NCBI GenBank assembly: GCA_963798795.1
Contig: CAWCUZ010000007.1
Span: forward strand, 62,001 to 126,000
DNA from: CAWCUZ01 sp963798795
GTDB taxonomy: Bacteria > Acidobacteriota > Vicinamibacteria > Vicinamibacterales > SCN-69-37
Direction of reading: 5' to 3'
DNA: 64,000 nt
Positions 9,449-17,434 of the stretch are shown one piece after another (position 1 is the stretch's first letter; every line of letters starts with the position of its first letter). The translations under genes were made by a program, and so were the position numbers. The notes under the pieces were generated by a model. That model saw only the letters and a program-made list of their open reading frames with translations. It had not been told where the DNA came from and ran no database searches.

Positions 9449-10504
9449 GTGACAATATTCAGCGTGAAGCTCGACGTCGGCGTCCTGGGCGCCACCGGGA
9501 TGGTGGGCCAGCAGTTCGTGTCGCGGCTGGCCGCGCATCCCTGGTTCGAGCTGACGTGGCTCGCGGCGAGCGAGCGGTCGCAGGGGAAGCCGTATGGCGA
9601 CGCGGCGCGCTGGCGGCTGGCCGCGCCGATGCCCGACTCGTGCCGCAGCCGCGCGGTCGAGGCGTGTGTACCCGGACGGGGACCGAAGGTGGTGTTTTCG
9701 GCGCTCGACGCCGCGGCCGCCGACACGCTCGAAGCGGCGTTCGCCGCCGCGGGTCATATCGTGCTGAGCAACGCGCGCAGCCACCGGATGGATCCGCTCG
9801 TACCGCTGCTCATCCCGGAAGTGAATGCCGACCACCTCTGCCTCCTGCCGGAGCAACGGCGGGAGAAGGGCTGGCCTGGCGCCATCGTCACCAATCCGAA
9901 TTGCGCGACCGTCGTGCTCGCGATGGCGCTCGCGCCGCTCCGCGCGTTCGACATTCGCCGCGTCCTCGTCACCACCCTGCAGGCGGTGTCGGGCGCCGGA
10001 TATCCCGGCGTGCCGTCGCTCGACATCCTCGGCAACGTCATTCCGTACATCGGCGGCGGCGAGGAAGAGAAGATCGAGCGCGAGACGCTCAAGATCCTCG
10101 GCCGCGACGGCGGCCGGACGCCGTACCCGGCGACCGTCGGCGCGCAGGTGACCCGCGTGCCCGTGATCGACGGCCACAGCATGACGGTGTCGGTTGAACT
10201 CGCGCGCGGCACGACGCCCGACGCGGTCGCCGCCGCCATGCGCGAGTTCCGTGGCCGGCCGCAGGAGCTGACGCTGCCGACGGCGCCCGTTCCCCCGATC
10301 GTCGTCAAGGACGAGGTCAACCGGCCGCAACCCCGGCTCGACGCCCATCTGGGCGGCGGCATGGCCGTGTCGGTCGGCCGGATCCGCGCGTGTCCGGTGC
10401 TGACCTGCCGGTTCGTCGCGCTGGGCCACAACACGATCCGCGGGGCCGCCGGCGCGTCGGTGCTCAACGCCGAGTTGATGCGCGCCGAAGGGCTGCTCGA
10501 ATGA
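9449..10504 (+). CDS. asd: Aspartate-semialdehyde dehydrogenase
   Basis: A 351-residue enzyme that reduces aspartyl-phosphate to aspartate-semialdehyde with NADPH, the shared step of lysine, threonine and methionine synthesis. It shows the N-terminal dinucleotide loop GVLGATGMVGQQF and the catalytic cysteine at about residue 152 (VTNPNCATVV). The substrate-binding stretch SGAGYPGVPSLD and the downstream EEEKIERETLKIL belong to the archaeal/fungal-like ASD type. The start is a GTG at 9449; GTG 9464 is an alternative five codons later. The stop overlaps the aspartate kinase start by 4 bp, opening a six-gene coupled operon. Confidence 0.95.
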   Translation: MTIFSVKLDVGVLGATGMVGQQFVSRLAAHPWFELTWLAASERSQGKPYGDAARWRLAAPMPDSCRSRAVEACVPGRGPKVVFSALDAAAADTLEAAFAAAGHIVLSNARSHRMDPLVPLLIPEVNADHLCLLPEQRREKGWPGAIVTNPNCATVVLAMALAPLRAFDIRRVLVTTLQAVSGAGYPGVPSLDILGNVIPYIGGGEEEKIERETLKILGRDGGRTPYPATVGAQVTRVPVIDGHSMTVSVELARGTTPDAVAAAMREFRGRPQELTLPTAPVPPIVVKDEVNRPQPRLDAHLGGGMAVSVGRIRACPVLTCRFVALGHNTIRGAAGASVLNAELMRAEGLLE

Positions 10505-11931
10505 TCGTGATGAAGTTCGGCGGGACGTCGGTGGCGGATCGGGCCGCCATCGAGCGGCTGATCGCCATCATTCGCGCGGCGCGGCAGGCCGCCATCCAGC
10601 CGGAGAGCGCCGACTGGCGCGGGCCCGTCGTCGTGGTGTCGGCGCTGGCCGGCGCCACCGATCGGCTGCTCGGCATCGCCGCCGAGGCCGCGGCCGGCGA
10701 CGTGGAGGGCGCGGTCGGGAACATCCGCGCGCTGTGCGAACGCCATGTCGACGTGGCCGGTGTGATCCCGAGGCCCGATGAACGTACGGAGGTCGAGGCG
10801 TTCCTCCGGCGCGAGTTCGCCGAGCTCGAGCGCATTGTCGGCGCCCTGGGCGTGCTGCGCGAAGTGACGCCGCGCTGGCTCGACGCCATCGCGTCGGTGG
10901 GCGAAGTCGCCAGCAGCCGCATCGTGGCCGCCGCCCTCACATCCCACAACCTGTCGGCCAGTTGGGTCGACGCGCGCCAGGCGATGGTGACCACCGCCGA
11001 TCACGGGCAGGCCGTGCCGCTCCTCGCGGAGACGACCGCCGCGCTGGCCCGATCCGTGGACCCACCGCTGGCCGCGCGAGAGGTCCCTGTCATCGGCGGG
11101 TTCGTCGGCGCCTCCTCGTCCGGCCTCACGACGACGCTCGGCCGCGGCGGGTCGGACTACTCGGCCGCGGTCATCGGCGCGTGTCTCGGCGCCTCCGAGA
11201 TCCAGATCTGGACCGACGTCGATGGCATGCTCACGGCGGATCCGCGCATCGTGAGTGGCGTGCAGGTCGTGCCGCACCTGTCGTTCTCCGAAGCCTCGGA
11301 GCTGGCGTACTTCGGCGCCAAAGTCTTGCATCCGGCGACCATCCAGCCGGCGGTCGGCCAGAACATCCCCGTGCGCATCCTGAACTCGCGGCGCCCGCTC
11401 GACGCGAGCGGCACGCTCATCACCCGCGATCGTCCCGCCGCCGACCGGCCGCTGACGGCGGTGGCGTCCAAGACGGGCGTGACCGTGGTGGACATGACCT
11501 CGACGCGCATGCTCATGGCGCACGGCTTCTTGCGCCGCATCTTCGAGGTGTTCGAGCAGTTCCGCACGCCCGTCGACGTCGTCACCACGTCCGAGGTGAG
11601 CGTGTCGGTGACGGTGGACGACACGCGACGGCTGCCGGACATCATCGATCGGCTCCGCGAAGTGGCCGACGTGACGCGCGAGGACGGCATGGCGATCATC
11701 TGCGCCGTGGGCGACGGCCTGCAGCGCGATCCGGCGTTCGTGAGCGAGCTGATGGCCGCGCTGGGTGGCGTACCGGTCCGCATGGTGTCGCAGGCCGCGG
11801 CGCGGCGCAACATCACCCTCGTGATCAATGAAGCCGATCTGCCTGCCACGCTTGCGCGGGTGCACGTGCGGTTCTTCGGCCTGGCCGGCGACGAGACCGC
11901 CGGGGCGATGCGGCAGGAAGGCCGCGCGTGA
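10501..11931 (+). CDS. lysC: Aspartate kinase
   Basis: A 476-residue monofunctional aspartokinase that phosphorylates aspartate to start the pathway. It opens with MIVMKFGGTSVADRAAIERL, the family's lysine-bearing nucleotide motif. Further on it has GFVGASSSGLTTTLGRGGSDYSA and the substrate region IWTDVDGMLTADPR. The C-terminal third holds tandem ACT-like regions (ITRDR...TAVASKTGVTVVDMTS; DVVTTSEVSVSVTVDD), the usual site of feedback inhibition by lysine or threonine. It is longer than lysine-sensitive B. subtilis-type enzymes and nearer the ThrA/MetL/LysC-III type. ATGA and GTGA overlaps couple it to asd and dapB. Confidence 0.95.
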   Translation: MIVMKFGGTSVADRAAIERLIAIIRAARQAAIQPESADWRGPVVVVSALAGATDRLLGIAAEAAAGDVEGAVGNIRALCERHVDVAGVIPRPDERTEVEAFLRREFAELERIVGALGVLREVTPRWLDAIASVGEVASSRIVAAALTSHNLSASWVDARQAMVTTADHGQAVPLLAETTAALARSVDPPLAAREVPVIGGFVGASSSGLTTTLGRGGSDYSAAVIGACLGASEIQIWTDVDGMLTADPRIVSGVQVVPHLSFSEASELAYFGAKVLHPATIQPAVGQNIPVRILNSRRPLDASGTLITRDRPAADRPLTAVASKTGVTVVDMTSTRMLMAHGFLRRIFEVFEQFRTPVDVVTTSEVSVSVTVDDTRRLPDIIDRLREVADVTREDGMAIICAVGDGLQRDPAFVSELMAALGGVPVRMVSQAAARRNITLVINEADLPATLARVHVRFFGLAGDETAGAMRQEGRA

Positions 11932-12620
11932 AGCTGCTCGTCGTCGGACACGGGCGCATGGGCCGGCTCGTGGAGTCGCTGGCGCCGGCCTACGGATTCG
12001 ACGTCGCCGGGATCGTGACGAGCCGGTCACCCGACGACGCCATCGGCCGCGCCGGCCCTGGCCATGGCGACGAGGACCTCGTGGCCGTGGATTTCACGAC
12101 CGCTGCGGCGGTGCCGGACACGATCCAGCGGCTGGCCGACCGGCGCATCAACGTCGTCATCGGCACCACCGGCTGGCAGGCCTCGGAGCCGCAGGTGCGC
12201 CGGATCGCCGAACGCGCCGGCATCGGCGTCCTGGCGTCGGCGAACTTTTCCGTCGGCATGGCCATCTTCCGCGCGGTGGTGCGGGAGGCCGCGCGCCGGT
12301 TCGCAGGCCAGGCCGATGTCGGCGCCTGGCTCCACGAAACGCATCACGCCGCCAAGAAGGACGCGCCGTCGGGGACCGCGCTCATGCTGAAAAGCGTCAT
12401 GGGCTCGGCGGGATACGATCGGCCGATCGACGTGTCGTCCACGCGGGCGGGATCGTTTCCCGGCACGCATGCGGTCGGCTTCGACGCGCCGGCCGAATCG
12501 GTGACGCTCACGCACGAGGTCCGCGACCGCGCGGTCTTCGCGCGCGGCGCGCTGGAGGCCGCGCGCTGGCTGCGCGGGCGGCGCGGCTGGTTCACGATCG
12601 AGGATCTGATTGGCACCTGA
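11928..12620 (+). CDS. dapB: 4-hydroxy-tetrahydrodipicolinate reductase
   Basis: This 230-residue enzyme reduces the DapA product to tetrahydrodipicolinate with NAD(P)H. Motifs seen are the dinucleotide loop LLVVGHGRMGRLVE, GTTGWQ, SANFSVGMAIFRAVV and the signature LHETHHAAKKDAPSGTAL. That signature carries the catalytic His-His and Lys residues. It is somewhat shorter than the common 240-270 residues. The GTG start overlaps the lysC stop by 4 bp. The order dapB before dapA, with a GC-rich hairpin between them, is unusual compared with dapA-first operons but keeps the pathway genes together. Confidence 0.93.
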   Translation: MKLLVVGHGRMGRLVESLAPAYGFDVAGIVTSRSPDDAIGRAGPGHGDEDLVAVDFTTAAAVPDTIQRLADRRINVVIGTTGWQASEPQVRRIAERAGIGVLASANFSVGMAIFRAVVREAARRFAGQADVGAWLHETHHAAKKDAPSGTALMLKSVMGSAGYDRPIDVSSTRAGSFPGTHAVGFDAPAESVTLTHEVRDRAVFARGALEAARWLRGRRGWFTIEDLIGT

Positions 12621-12624
12621 AGGG

Positions 12625-12640
12625 CCGCCGGCCCCGGCGG
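12625..12640 (+). promoter_or_regulatory. Small hairpin and strong ribosome site before dapA
   Basis: The 39-bp dapB-dapA gap contains the arms CCGCCGG and CCGGCGG with a two-base loop, then GAGGAGGT at 12648-12655 ahead of the dapA ATG at 12660. This is the only gap in an otherwise overlapping operon. It may serve to set dapA translation or stabilise mRNA; that role is inferred only from position. Confidence 0.4.
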
Positions 12641-12659
12641 CGCGAACGAGGAGGTCTGC

Positions 12660-13565
12660 ATGCGAACCCCATTCACCGGCGTGGGCACGGCGCTCGTCAC
12701 GCCTTTTACGGCGTCCGGCGCGCTCGACGACAAGGCCGTCCGCGCGCTGATCCGGCGCCAGGTCGAGGCGGGCGTTCACTTCCTCGTGCCCTGCGGCACG
12801 ACCGGCGAAACGCCGACGCTCACCGACGCGGAGCGCCGACGCATCGTCGAGATTGCCGTCGAAGAGTCCGCCGGCCGCGCCCCGGTGCTCGCCGGCGCCG
12901 GCGGCTACAACACGCAGGAGGTCATCCACGCGGTCAAGGCGATGCAGGACAGCGGCGCGGACGGCATTCTGTCGGTGACGCCGTACTACAACAAGCCGAC
13001 CCCCGAGGGGCTGTATCAGCACTACAAGGCGATCGCCGACAGCACGTCGCTCCCGATTGTCGTGTACAACGTGCCCAGCCGCACCGGCTGCAACGTGGAT
13101 CCCGCCACGCTCGTCCGTCTCGCCGGCATCGACAACATCGTCGGCGTCAAGGAAGCCTCGGGCAACATGACGCAGATGGCCGAGATCTGCCACGCCGTGC
13201 CCGACGACTTCATCGTCCTGTCGGGCGACGACGCCGTGACGGTGCCGCTGATGTCGATCGGCGGCCGCGGGATCATCTCGGTCGCGTCGAACGAGGTGCC
13301 GTCGGAGATGGCACAGATGGTGGAGGCCGCCGAGAAAGGCGATTTCGCGTCGGCGCGCCGCTGGCATGACAAGCTCCTGCCGCTGATGCAGGTGAACTTC
13401 GTCGAGTCGAGCCCTGGCCCCGTCAAGTTCGCGATGGCCTCGATGGGGCTCTGCGAGCTGGCGTACCGGCTGCCGATCGTGCCGCCGCGGCAGGCATCGC
13501 GCGACCGCATCCTGTCGGTGCTCCGCGAATTCGGACTGCCGGTCGTCGCGGAGAGCCGCACGTGA
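12660..13565 (+). CDS. dapA: 4-hydroxy-tetrahydrodipicolinate synthase
   Basis: This 301-residue TIM-barrel aldolase condenses pyruvate with aspartate-semialdehyde. It shows GVGTALVTPFTASGALD at the N-terminus and the substrate loop PCGTTGETPTLTDAER. The catalytic Tyr is in VYNVPSRTGCNV (about residue 137) and the Schiff-base lysine in IVGVKEASGNM (about 165). The hydroxyl-relay threonine pair of the GTTGE motif is intact. Length is normal for the family. It is preceded by a strong GAGGAGGT and overlaps dapD by 4 bp. A canonical DapA rather than one of the sugar-aldolase paralogues is supported by the operon. Confidence 0.96.
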   Translation: MRTPFTGVGTALVTPFTASGALDDKAVRALIRRQVEAGVHFLVPCGTTGETPTLTDAERRRIVEIAVEESAGRAPVLAGAGGYNTQEVIHAVKAMQDSGADGILSVTPYYNKPTPEGLYQHYKAIADSTSLPIVVYNVPSRTGCNVDPATLVRLAGIDNIVGVKEASGNMTQMAEICHAVPDDFIVLSGDDAVTVPLMSIGGRGIISVASNEVPSEMAQMVEAAEKGDFASARRWHDKLLPLMQVNFVESSPGPVKFAMASMGLCELAYRLPIVPPRQASRDRILSVLREFGLPVVAESRT

Positions 13566-14419
13566 CGGATGGCGCGGCGAACCTCGAGACCATCATCACG
13601 GACCTCGCCCGCGCGGGCGACCGCGCCGACAAGGCCGCCGCGCGGGAGGCGTTCTTTGCACTGCAAGCCGCGCTGGGCCGCGGCGAGATCCGCGCCGCCC
13701 AGCCGGACGCCGCGTCGCCCACCGGCTGGCGCGTGAACGCCTGGGTCAAGCAGGGCATCCTGTTCGGCTTCCGGTTTGGCGATGTGGTCGATCTCTCCGC
13801 CGACCACGGGCGCTGGCCCTTCTACGACAAGGACACGATGACGGTGAAGAAGCCCGGCCTCGGGTCCGGCGTCCGCATCGTCCCAGGCGGATCGACGATT
13901 CGCGACGGCGCGTACGTGGCGACGAGCGTCGTCTGCATGCCCCCGATGTTCATCAACATCGGCGCGTACGTCGGTGAGGGGACGCTCGTCGATTCGCACG
14001 CGCTCATCGGATCGTGCGCGCAGATCGGACGGCGTGTGCACGTGAGCGCGGCTGCGCAGATCGGCGGCGTCATCGAGCCGGTCGGCGCGCTGCCGGTCGT
14101 CGTGGAAGACGACGTGCTGATCGGCGGAAACGCGGGGATCTACGAAGGCGCGGTGATCAGGGAGCGCGCGGTGATTGGCGCCGGCGTCGTGTTGACGGCA
14201 TCGACACCGCTCTACGATCTGCCTCGGGGCCAAATCGTCAAACCGGTCGATGGACAGCCTCTGGTCGTTCCGGCGGGGGCCGTCGTCGTGCCCGGTGCGC
14301 GGGCAGTCACCGTGGGCGCCGGACGCGACTGGGGACTGTCGCTGGCCACGCCGGTCATCGTGAAGTACCGCGACGACAGGACCGACACGCGCACCGGACT
14401 CGAGACGTGGATCCGCTGA
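13562..14419 (+). CDS. dapD: Tetrahydrodipicolinate N-succinyltransferase
   Basis: This 285-residue enzyme transfers succinyl from succinyl-CoA to tetrahydrodipicolinate. The N-terminal helical part is followed at residue 95 onward by the left-handed beta-helix of hexapeptide repeats. These read GATIRDGAYVATSVVC-like turns, then INIGAYVGEGTLVDSHALIG and CAQIGRRVHVSAAAQIGGVIE. The C-terminal strand ends LSLATPVIVKYRD. A GTG start overlaps dapA by 4 bp. Its presence shows that the organism uses the succinylase branch rather than the dehydrogenase or DapL aminotransferase branch. The succinyl-DAP aminotransferase, epimerase and decarboxylase are not in this window. Confidence 0.93.
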   Translation: MTDGAANLETIITDLARAGDRADKAAAREAFFALQAALGRGEIRAAQPDAASPTGWRVNAWVKQGILFGFRFGDVVDLSADHGRWPFYDKDTMTVKKPGLGSGVRIVPGGSTIRDGAYVATSVVCMPPMFINIGAYVGEGTLVDSHALIGSCAQIGRRVHVSAAAQIGGVIEPVGALPVVVEDDVLIGGNAGIYEGAVIRERAVIGAGVVLTASTPLYDLPRGQIVKPVDGQPLVVPAGAVVVPGARAVTVGAGRDWGLSLATPVIVKYRDDRTDTRTGLETWIR

Positions 14420-15420
14420 AGCAGGTCGCGCTCACCCGCGAGCTCGTCGACATCGACTCCACGACCGGCCGGGAAGGCGAGGCCGGCGCCTGGATCGCCG
14501 CCGTGCTGCGCCGGCTCGGCTACGGGGTCACCGAACAGCCGGTCAGCGACGGGCGCTTCAACGTGCTGGCCTCGACCGGCGTGGATCCGGCCGTCGTCTT
14601 CTCCACCCATTTCGATTGCGTCCCGCCGTTCTTTGCGAGCCGCGAACAGGACGGCGTGCTGTACGGCCGGGGATCGTGCGACGCGAAAGCCACGCTGGTC
14701 GCGCAGATTGCGGCGGCCGAGCGGCTGCGTGCCGGCGGCGAGACCCGCGTCGGACTCCTCTTCGTCGTCGGCGAGGAGCGGGGCAGTGACGGCGCGCGCG
14801 CGGCGAACGGCGCGGCGCCGGCCAGCGTCCGGTTCCTGATCAACGGCGAGCCGACCGACAACCGGCTTGGCGCCGCGACCCGCGGCGTCTATCGCGCGCG
14901 GCTGCGCGCGCACGGCCGCGCCGCTCATACCAGTCAGCCCCAGCTGGGCGAATCGGCGATCGAGAAACTCGTCACGTGCCTCGTGCGGCTGCGCGACGCC
15001 ACATGGCCCGCCGATCCGGACCTGGGCCGCACGTTCTACACGGTCGGCCTCATCCACGGCGGCGTGGCGCCCAACGTCGTGCCGCCCGAGGCCGAGGCGG
15101 AGATCATGTTCCGCACGATCGGCAACGACCGCGACGTGCGGAGCACGCTCGAGGCGCGCATCGGCGCCCTTGCCACGGTGGAGGACGTGCTCGTGGTGCC
15201 GCCCGCGCGCCTGCACGTCGTCGACGGGTTCGAGACTGCGGTGTTCGCGTTCACCACCGACATCCCCTGGCTCGACCGCTGGGGCACGCCGCTGCTGCTC
15301 GGGCCGGGATCGGTGACCGTCGCACATACGTCCGACGAATACGCTCGCGTGACCGACCTCCATCGCGCGGTCGATCTCTACGTGGAACTGGCCCGCAGTT
15401 TGATGTCGCAATCCGGATAG
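14407..15420 (+). CDS. dapE: M20-family deacylase, probably succinyl-diaminopimelate desuccinylase
   Basis: A 337-residue metallopeptidase-fold enzyme. The metal ligands are visible in VVFSTHFDCVPPF (His and Asp), GRGSCDAKATLVAQIAAAE, and the catalytic and ligand glutamates in FVVGEERGSDGA. A dimerisation-domain stretch HGRAAHTSQPQLGESAIEKL follows. The expected reaction removes succinate from N-succinyl-LL-DAP, completing the succinylase steps begun by DapD. Its GTG start lies 13 bp inside dapD. It is shorter than E. coli DapE (375) and could instead resemble ArgE/LysK deacetylases, so the gene name rests mainly on the operon. Confidence 0.82.
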   Translation: MDPLKQVALTRELVDIDSTTGREGEAGAWIAAVLRRLGYGVTEQPVSDGRFNVLASTGVDPAVVFSTHFDCVPPFFASREQDGVLYGRGSCDAKATLVAQIAAAERLRAGGETRVGLLFVVGEERGSDGARAANGAAPASVRFLINGEPTDNRLGAATRGVYRARLRAHGRAAHTSQPQLGESAIEKLVTCLVRLRDATWPADPDLGRTFYTVGLIHGGVAPNVVPPEAEAEIMFRTIGNDRDVRSTLEARIGALATVEDVLVVPPARLHVVDGFETAVFAFTTDIPWLDRWGTPLLLGPGSVTVAHTSDEYARVTDLHRAVDLYVELARSLMSQSG

Positions 15421-15452
15421 CGCGCTGGCGACTGGTGCGCGACGATGGCTGC

Positions 15453-16493
15453 ATGAATACCGAGATGCTCTGGCGCGCCGTGGCGACACGCGACTCGTCA
15501 GCCGATGACCTGTTCGTCTATGCCGTCCGATCCACCGGCGTGTACTGCCGGCCGTCGTGTCCGAGCCGGCGGCCGCGGCGGGACCGCGTCGAGTACTTTC
15601 CGGCGCCGGCCATGGCGCGGGCCGGCGGTTTCCGGCCGTGCCGGCGATGCCGTCCCGACGGCCCGCACAAGACCTCGCCGGCCGTCGCGCGGATCAAAGC
15701 CGCGTGCGCCGCCATTGTCCGGCAGCCGGATCGCCGCTGGACGGCCGCGAGCCTGGCGCGTGCGGCCGGCGCCAGCCCGGCGCAGCTGCAGCGGGGCTTT
15801 CGGGCCTCGCTCGGCCTCACGCCGCGTGATTATCTGGCGGCCTGCCGCCACCGGTCCTTTCGCGATGCGCTGCGAAACGGTCATGCCGTGACCGACGCGG
15901 TGTACGAGGCGGGATACGGATCGCCCAGCCGCGTCTACGAGGCGGGCCGGCTGCCCGGGATGACGCCGGCGAGCTATGCCGCGGGCGGCCGCGGCGCGCG
16001 CATCGGATGGCGGACGGTCGAGACGCCAGTCGGCCGCGTGCTGGTTGCCGCCACCGATCGCGGTGTCTGTTTCGTCGAACTGGGAGAGAACCACGAATCG
16101 CTCGTGCGGGCGCTGCGCCGAGAGTTTCCGAATGCGTCGGTGGACCCCAACGCCTCGCCCGCGCTCGCCGCCTGGGCCGATGCTGTCAGAGAAGTCGCCA
16201 ACGCACGACCCGTCGATCTCGCCCTGCCTGTCGACATCCGCGGCACCGCGTTCCAGTGGCGCGTCTGGCGCGCGCTCACGCGCATTCCCGCCGGCCAGAC
16301 GCGCTCGTACCGCGACGTCGCGCGATCGATTGGCGCGCCCTCGTCCGCCCGCGCCGTCGCCCGCGCCTGCGCCACCAACCCGTTGGCGCTCCTCGTGCCC
16401 TGCCACCGCGTCGTCCGCGCCGACGGCGCCGCCAGCGGCTACCGGTGGGGCGCCGGGCTCAAAAGGGCTCTCCTGAACTTGGAGAAACGCTGA
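15453..16493 (+). CDS. ada: Ada-type methylated-DNA repair protein and regulator
   Basis: A 346-residue three-part protein. The N-terminal Ada zinc domain has the four cysteines (STGVYCRPSCPSRRP and GFRPCRRCRP), one of which accepts methyl groups from phosphotriesters. An AraC-type helix-turn-helix region spans about residues 85-180. The C-terminal O6-methylguanine-DNA methyltransferase domain has the acceptor PCHRVV in NPLALLVPCHRVV, preceded by FQWRVWRALTRIPAGQTRSY. It repairs alkylated DNA and, when methylated, activates the adaptive response. Start ATG at 15453, 32 bp after dapE. It runs convergent to the hydrolase gene, with only 5 bp between the stops. Confidence 0.93.
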   Translation: MNTEMLWRAVATRDSSADDLFVYAVRSTGVYCRPSCPSRRPRRDRVEYFPAPAMARAGGFRPCRRCRPDGPHKTSPAVARIKAACAAIVRQPDRRWTAASLARAAGASPAQLQRGFRASLGLTPRDYLAACRHRSFRDALRNGHAVTDAVYEAGYGSPSRVYEAGRLPGMTPASYAAGGRGARIGWRTVETPVGRVLVAATDRGVCFVELGENHESLVRALRREFPNASVDPNASPALAAWADAVREVANARPVDLALPVDIRGTAFQWRVWRALTRIPAGQTRSYRDVARSIGAPSSARAVARACATNPLALLVPCHRVVRADGAASGYRWGAGLKRALLNLEKR

Positions 16494-16498
16494 AGTGA

Positions 16499-17386
16499 TT
16501 AGACGTCGCAGCCAGTCGGCCGCGTCAGGCACGTCGGGCCGCCGCCGCCCTTCAGGCTGATCTCGGTTCCCTCGTACTCCTGAACGGTGGCGCCGGCGGC
16601 GTGGAGCCGCCCTCTGGTGATCGGGTTGCCCTCGATCATCAGGCACGACCGCGGTGCGATGGCGAGCACGTTCGCGCCCATGCTGTCGAATTCCTCGTCG
16701 GGCACGTCGACGAGTGCGATACCGCGGCCGAGCAGCCATTCGCGAAACGGCACGGGCAGCAGCGGCGGGTAGACGACGGCGAGATCGCGATCGATCGGGC
16801 TGATGATCGACATCAGGTGGAAGACGTCTCCGGCGCCGCGCCAGTGGGGCAGCGGCACCACCACGAACTCGTCGACCGCCCCGGCGACGAGCGCGCGGAG
16901 CTGCTCGATGCCGGCGTCGTTCGTGCGATAGCCGCGGCCGACCACGAGGGTTCGTGCGTCGAGCCAGGTTACGTCGCCGCCCTCGAGGGTCCCCGGCGGC
17001 TCGATGCGGCCCGCAATCTCCACGCCCAGCGCACGGAACGCCCGCTCCTGGGCGTCCGGCTCGTTCGCCCGTTGCGGCTTGCCCATGCGGCAGAGCACCA
17101 TCCCGCCCGGCGTGAACACGGACGCGTCGCGGGTGTAGATGGCGTCCAGTCCCGTCTCGTCGTTCGCGGGCAGCCACTCGACGCGGGCGCCGCCCGCCTC
17201 GAGGCAGGCGGCGAACGCGTCGTACTGCCGGACGGCGCGCGCCAGATCCGGCGGTGCCGTGAAATTCAGGTCCCGCCATTCGGCCTCGATGCGCTGGCGG
17301 CTGCGGAACGCGTCGCGCGCGTGCTTGACGAAGAGCGGGACGGGACTTCTTTCCACAGAAATGGCTCGATCGGTGCCTGGCACCAT
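16499..17386 (-). CDS. Arginine deiminase-fold hydrolase (dimethylargininase-like)
   Basis: The protein is about 285-295 residues. It shows the guanidine-modifying superfamily pattern: LDAIYTRDASVFTPGGMVLC, then PPGTLEGGDVTWLDARTLVVG (Glu/Asp substrate binders). The catalytic His is in LPHWRGAGDVFHLMS and the C-terminal catalytic Cys in LKGGGGPTCLTRPTG. These proteins hydrolyse arginine, methylated arginine or related guanidines to citrulline-type products. The start is uncertain: ATGs at 17386 and 17395 and a GTG at 17356 all lie inside or beside a large inverted repeat. Recognisable coding begins only at FVKHARDAFRSRQRIEAEW, so the repeat may have replaced the native start. Confidence 0.8.
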   Translation of the reverse strand: MVPGTDRAISVERSPVPLFVKHARDAFRSRQRIEAEWRDLNFTAPPDLARAVRQYDAFAACLEAGGARVEWLPANDETGLDAIYTRDASVFTPGGMVLCRMGKPQRANEPDAQERAFRALGVEIAGRIEPPGTLEGGDVTWLDARTLVVGRGYRTNDAGIEQLRALVAGAVDEFVVVPLPHWRGAGDVFHLMSIISPIDRDLAVVYPPLLPVPFREWLLGRGIALVDVPDEEFDSMGANVLAIAPRSCLMIEGNPITRGRLHAAGATVQEYEGTEISLKGGGGPTCLTRPTGCDV

Positions 17387-17419
17387 TTTGGCCATTTCTG
17401 TGGAAAAAAGTCCCGTCCC
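17337..17419. repeat. 29-bp inverted repeat around a 25-bp loop, shared promoter/start region
   Basis: The left arm (17337-17365) and right arm (17391-17419) are complementary at 28 of 29 positions. The arms read outward as GGGACGGGACTT and the loop contains GGTGCCTGGCACC, itself nearly palindromic. It separates the divergent hydrolase and FAD oxidoreductase genes and overlaps the hydrolase start codons. A half copy (CTGTGGAAA...CGTCCCCCT...ATTCTG) lies at 49558-49595, so it is a dispersed element. Confidence 0.8.
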
Positions 17420-17434
17420 CCTTATTCTGTCCGG

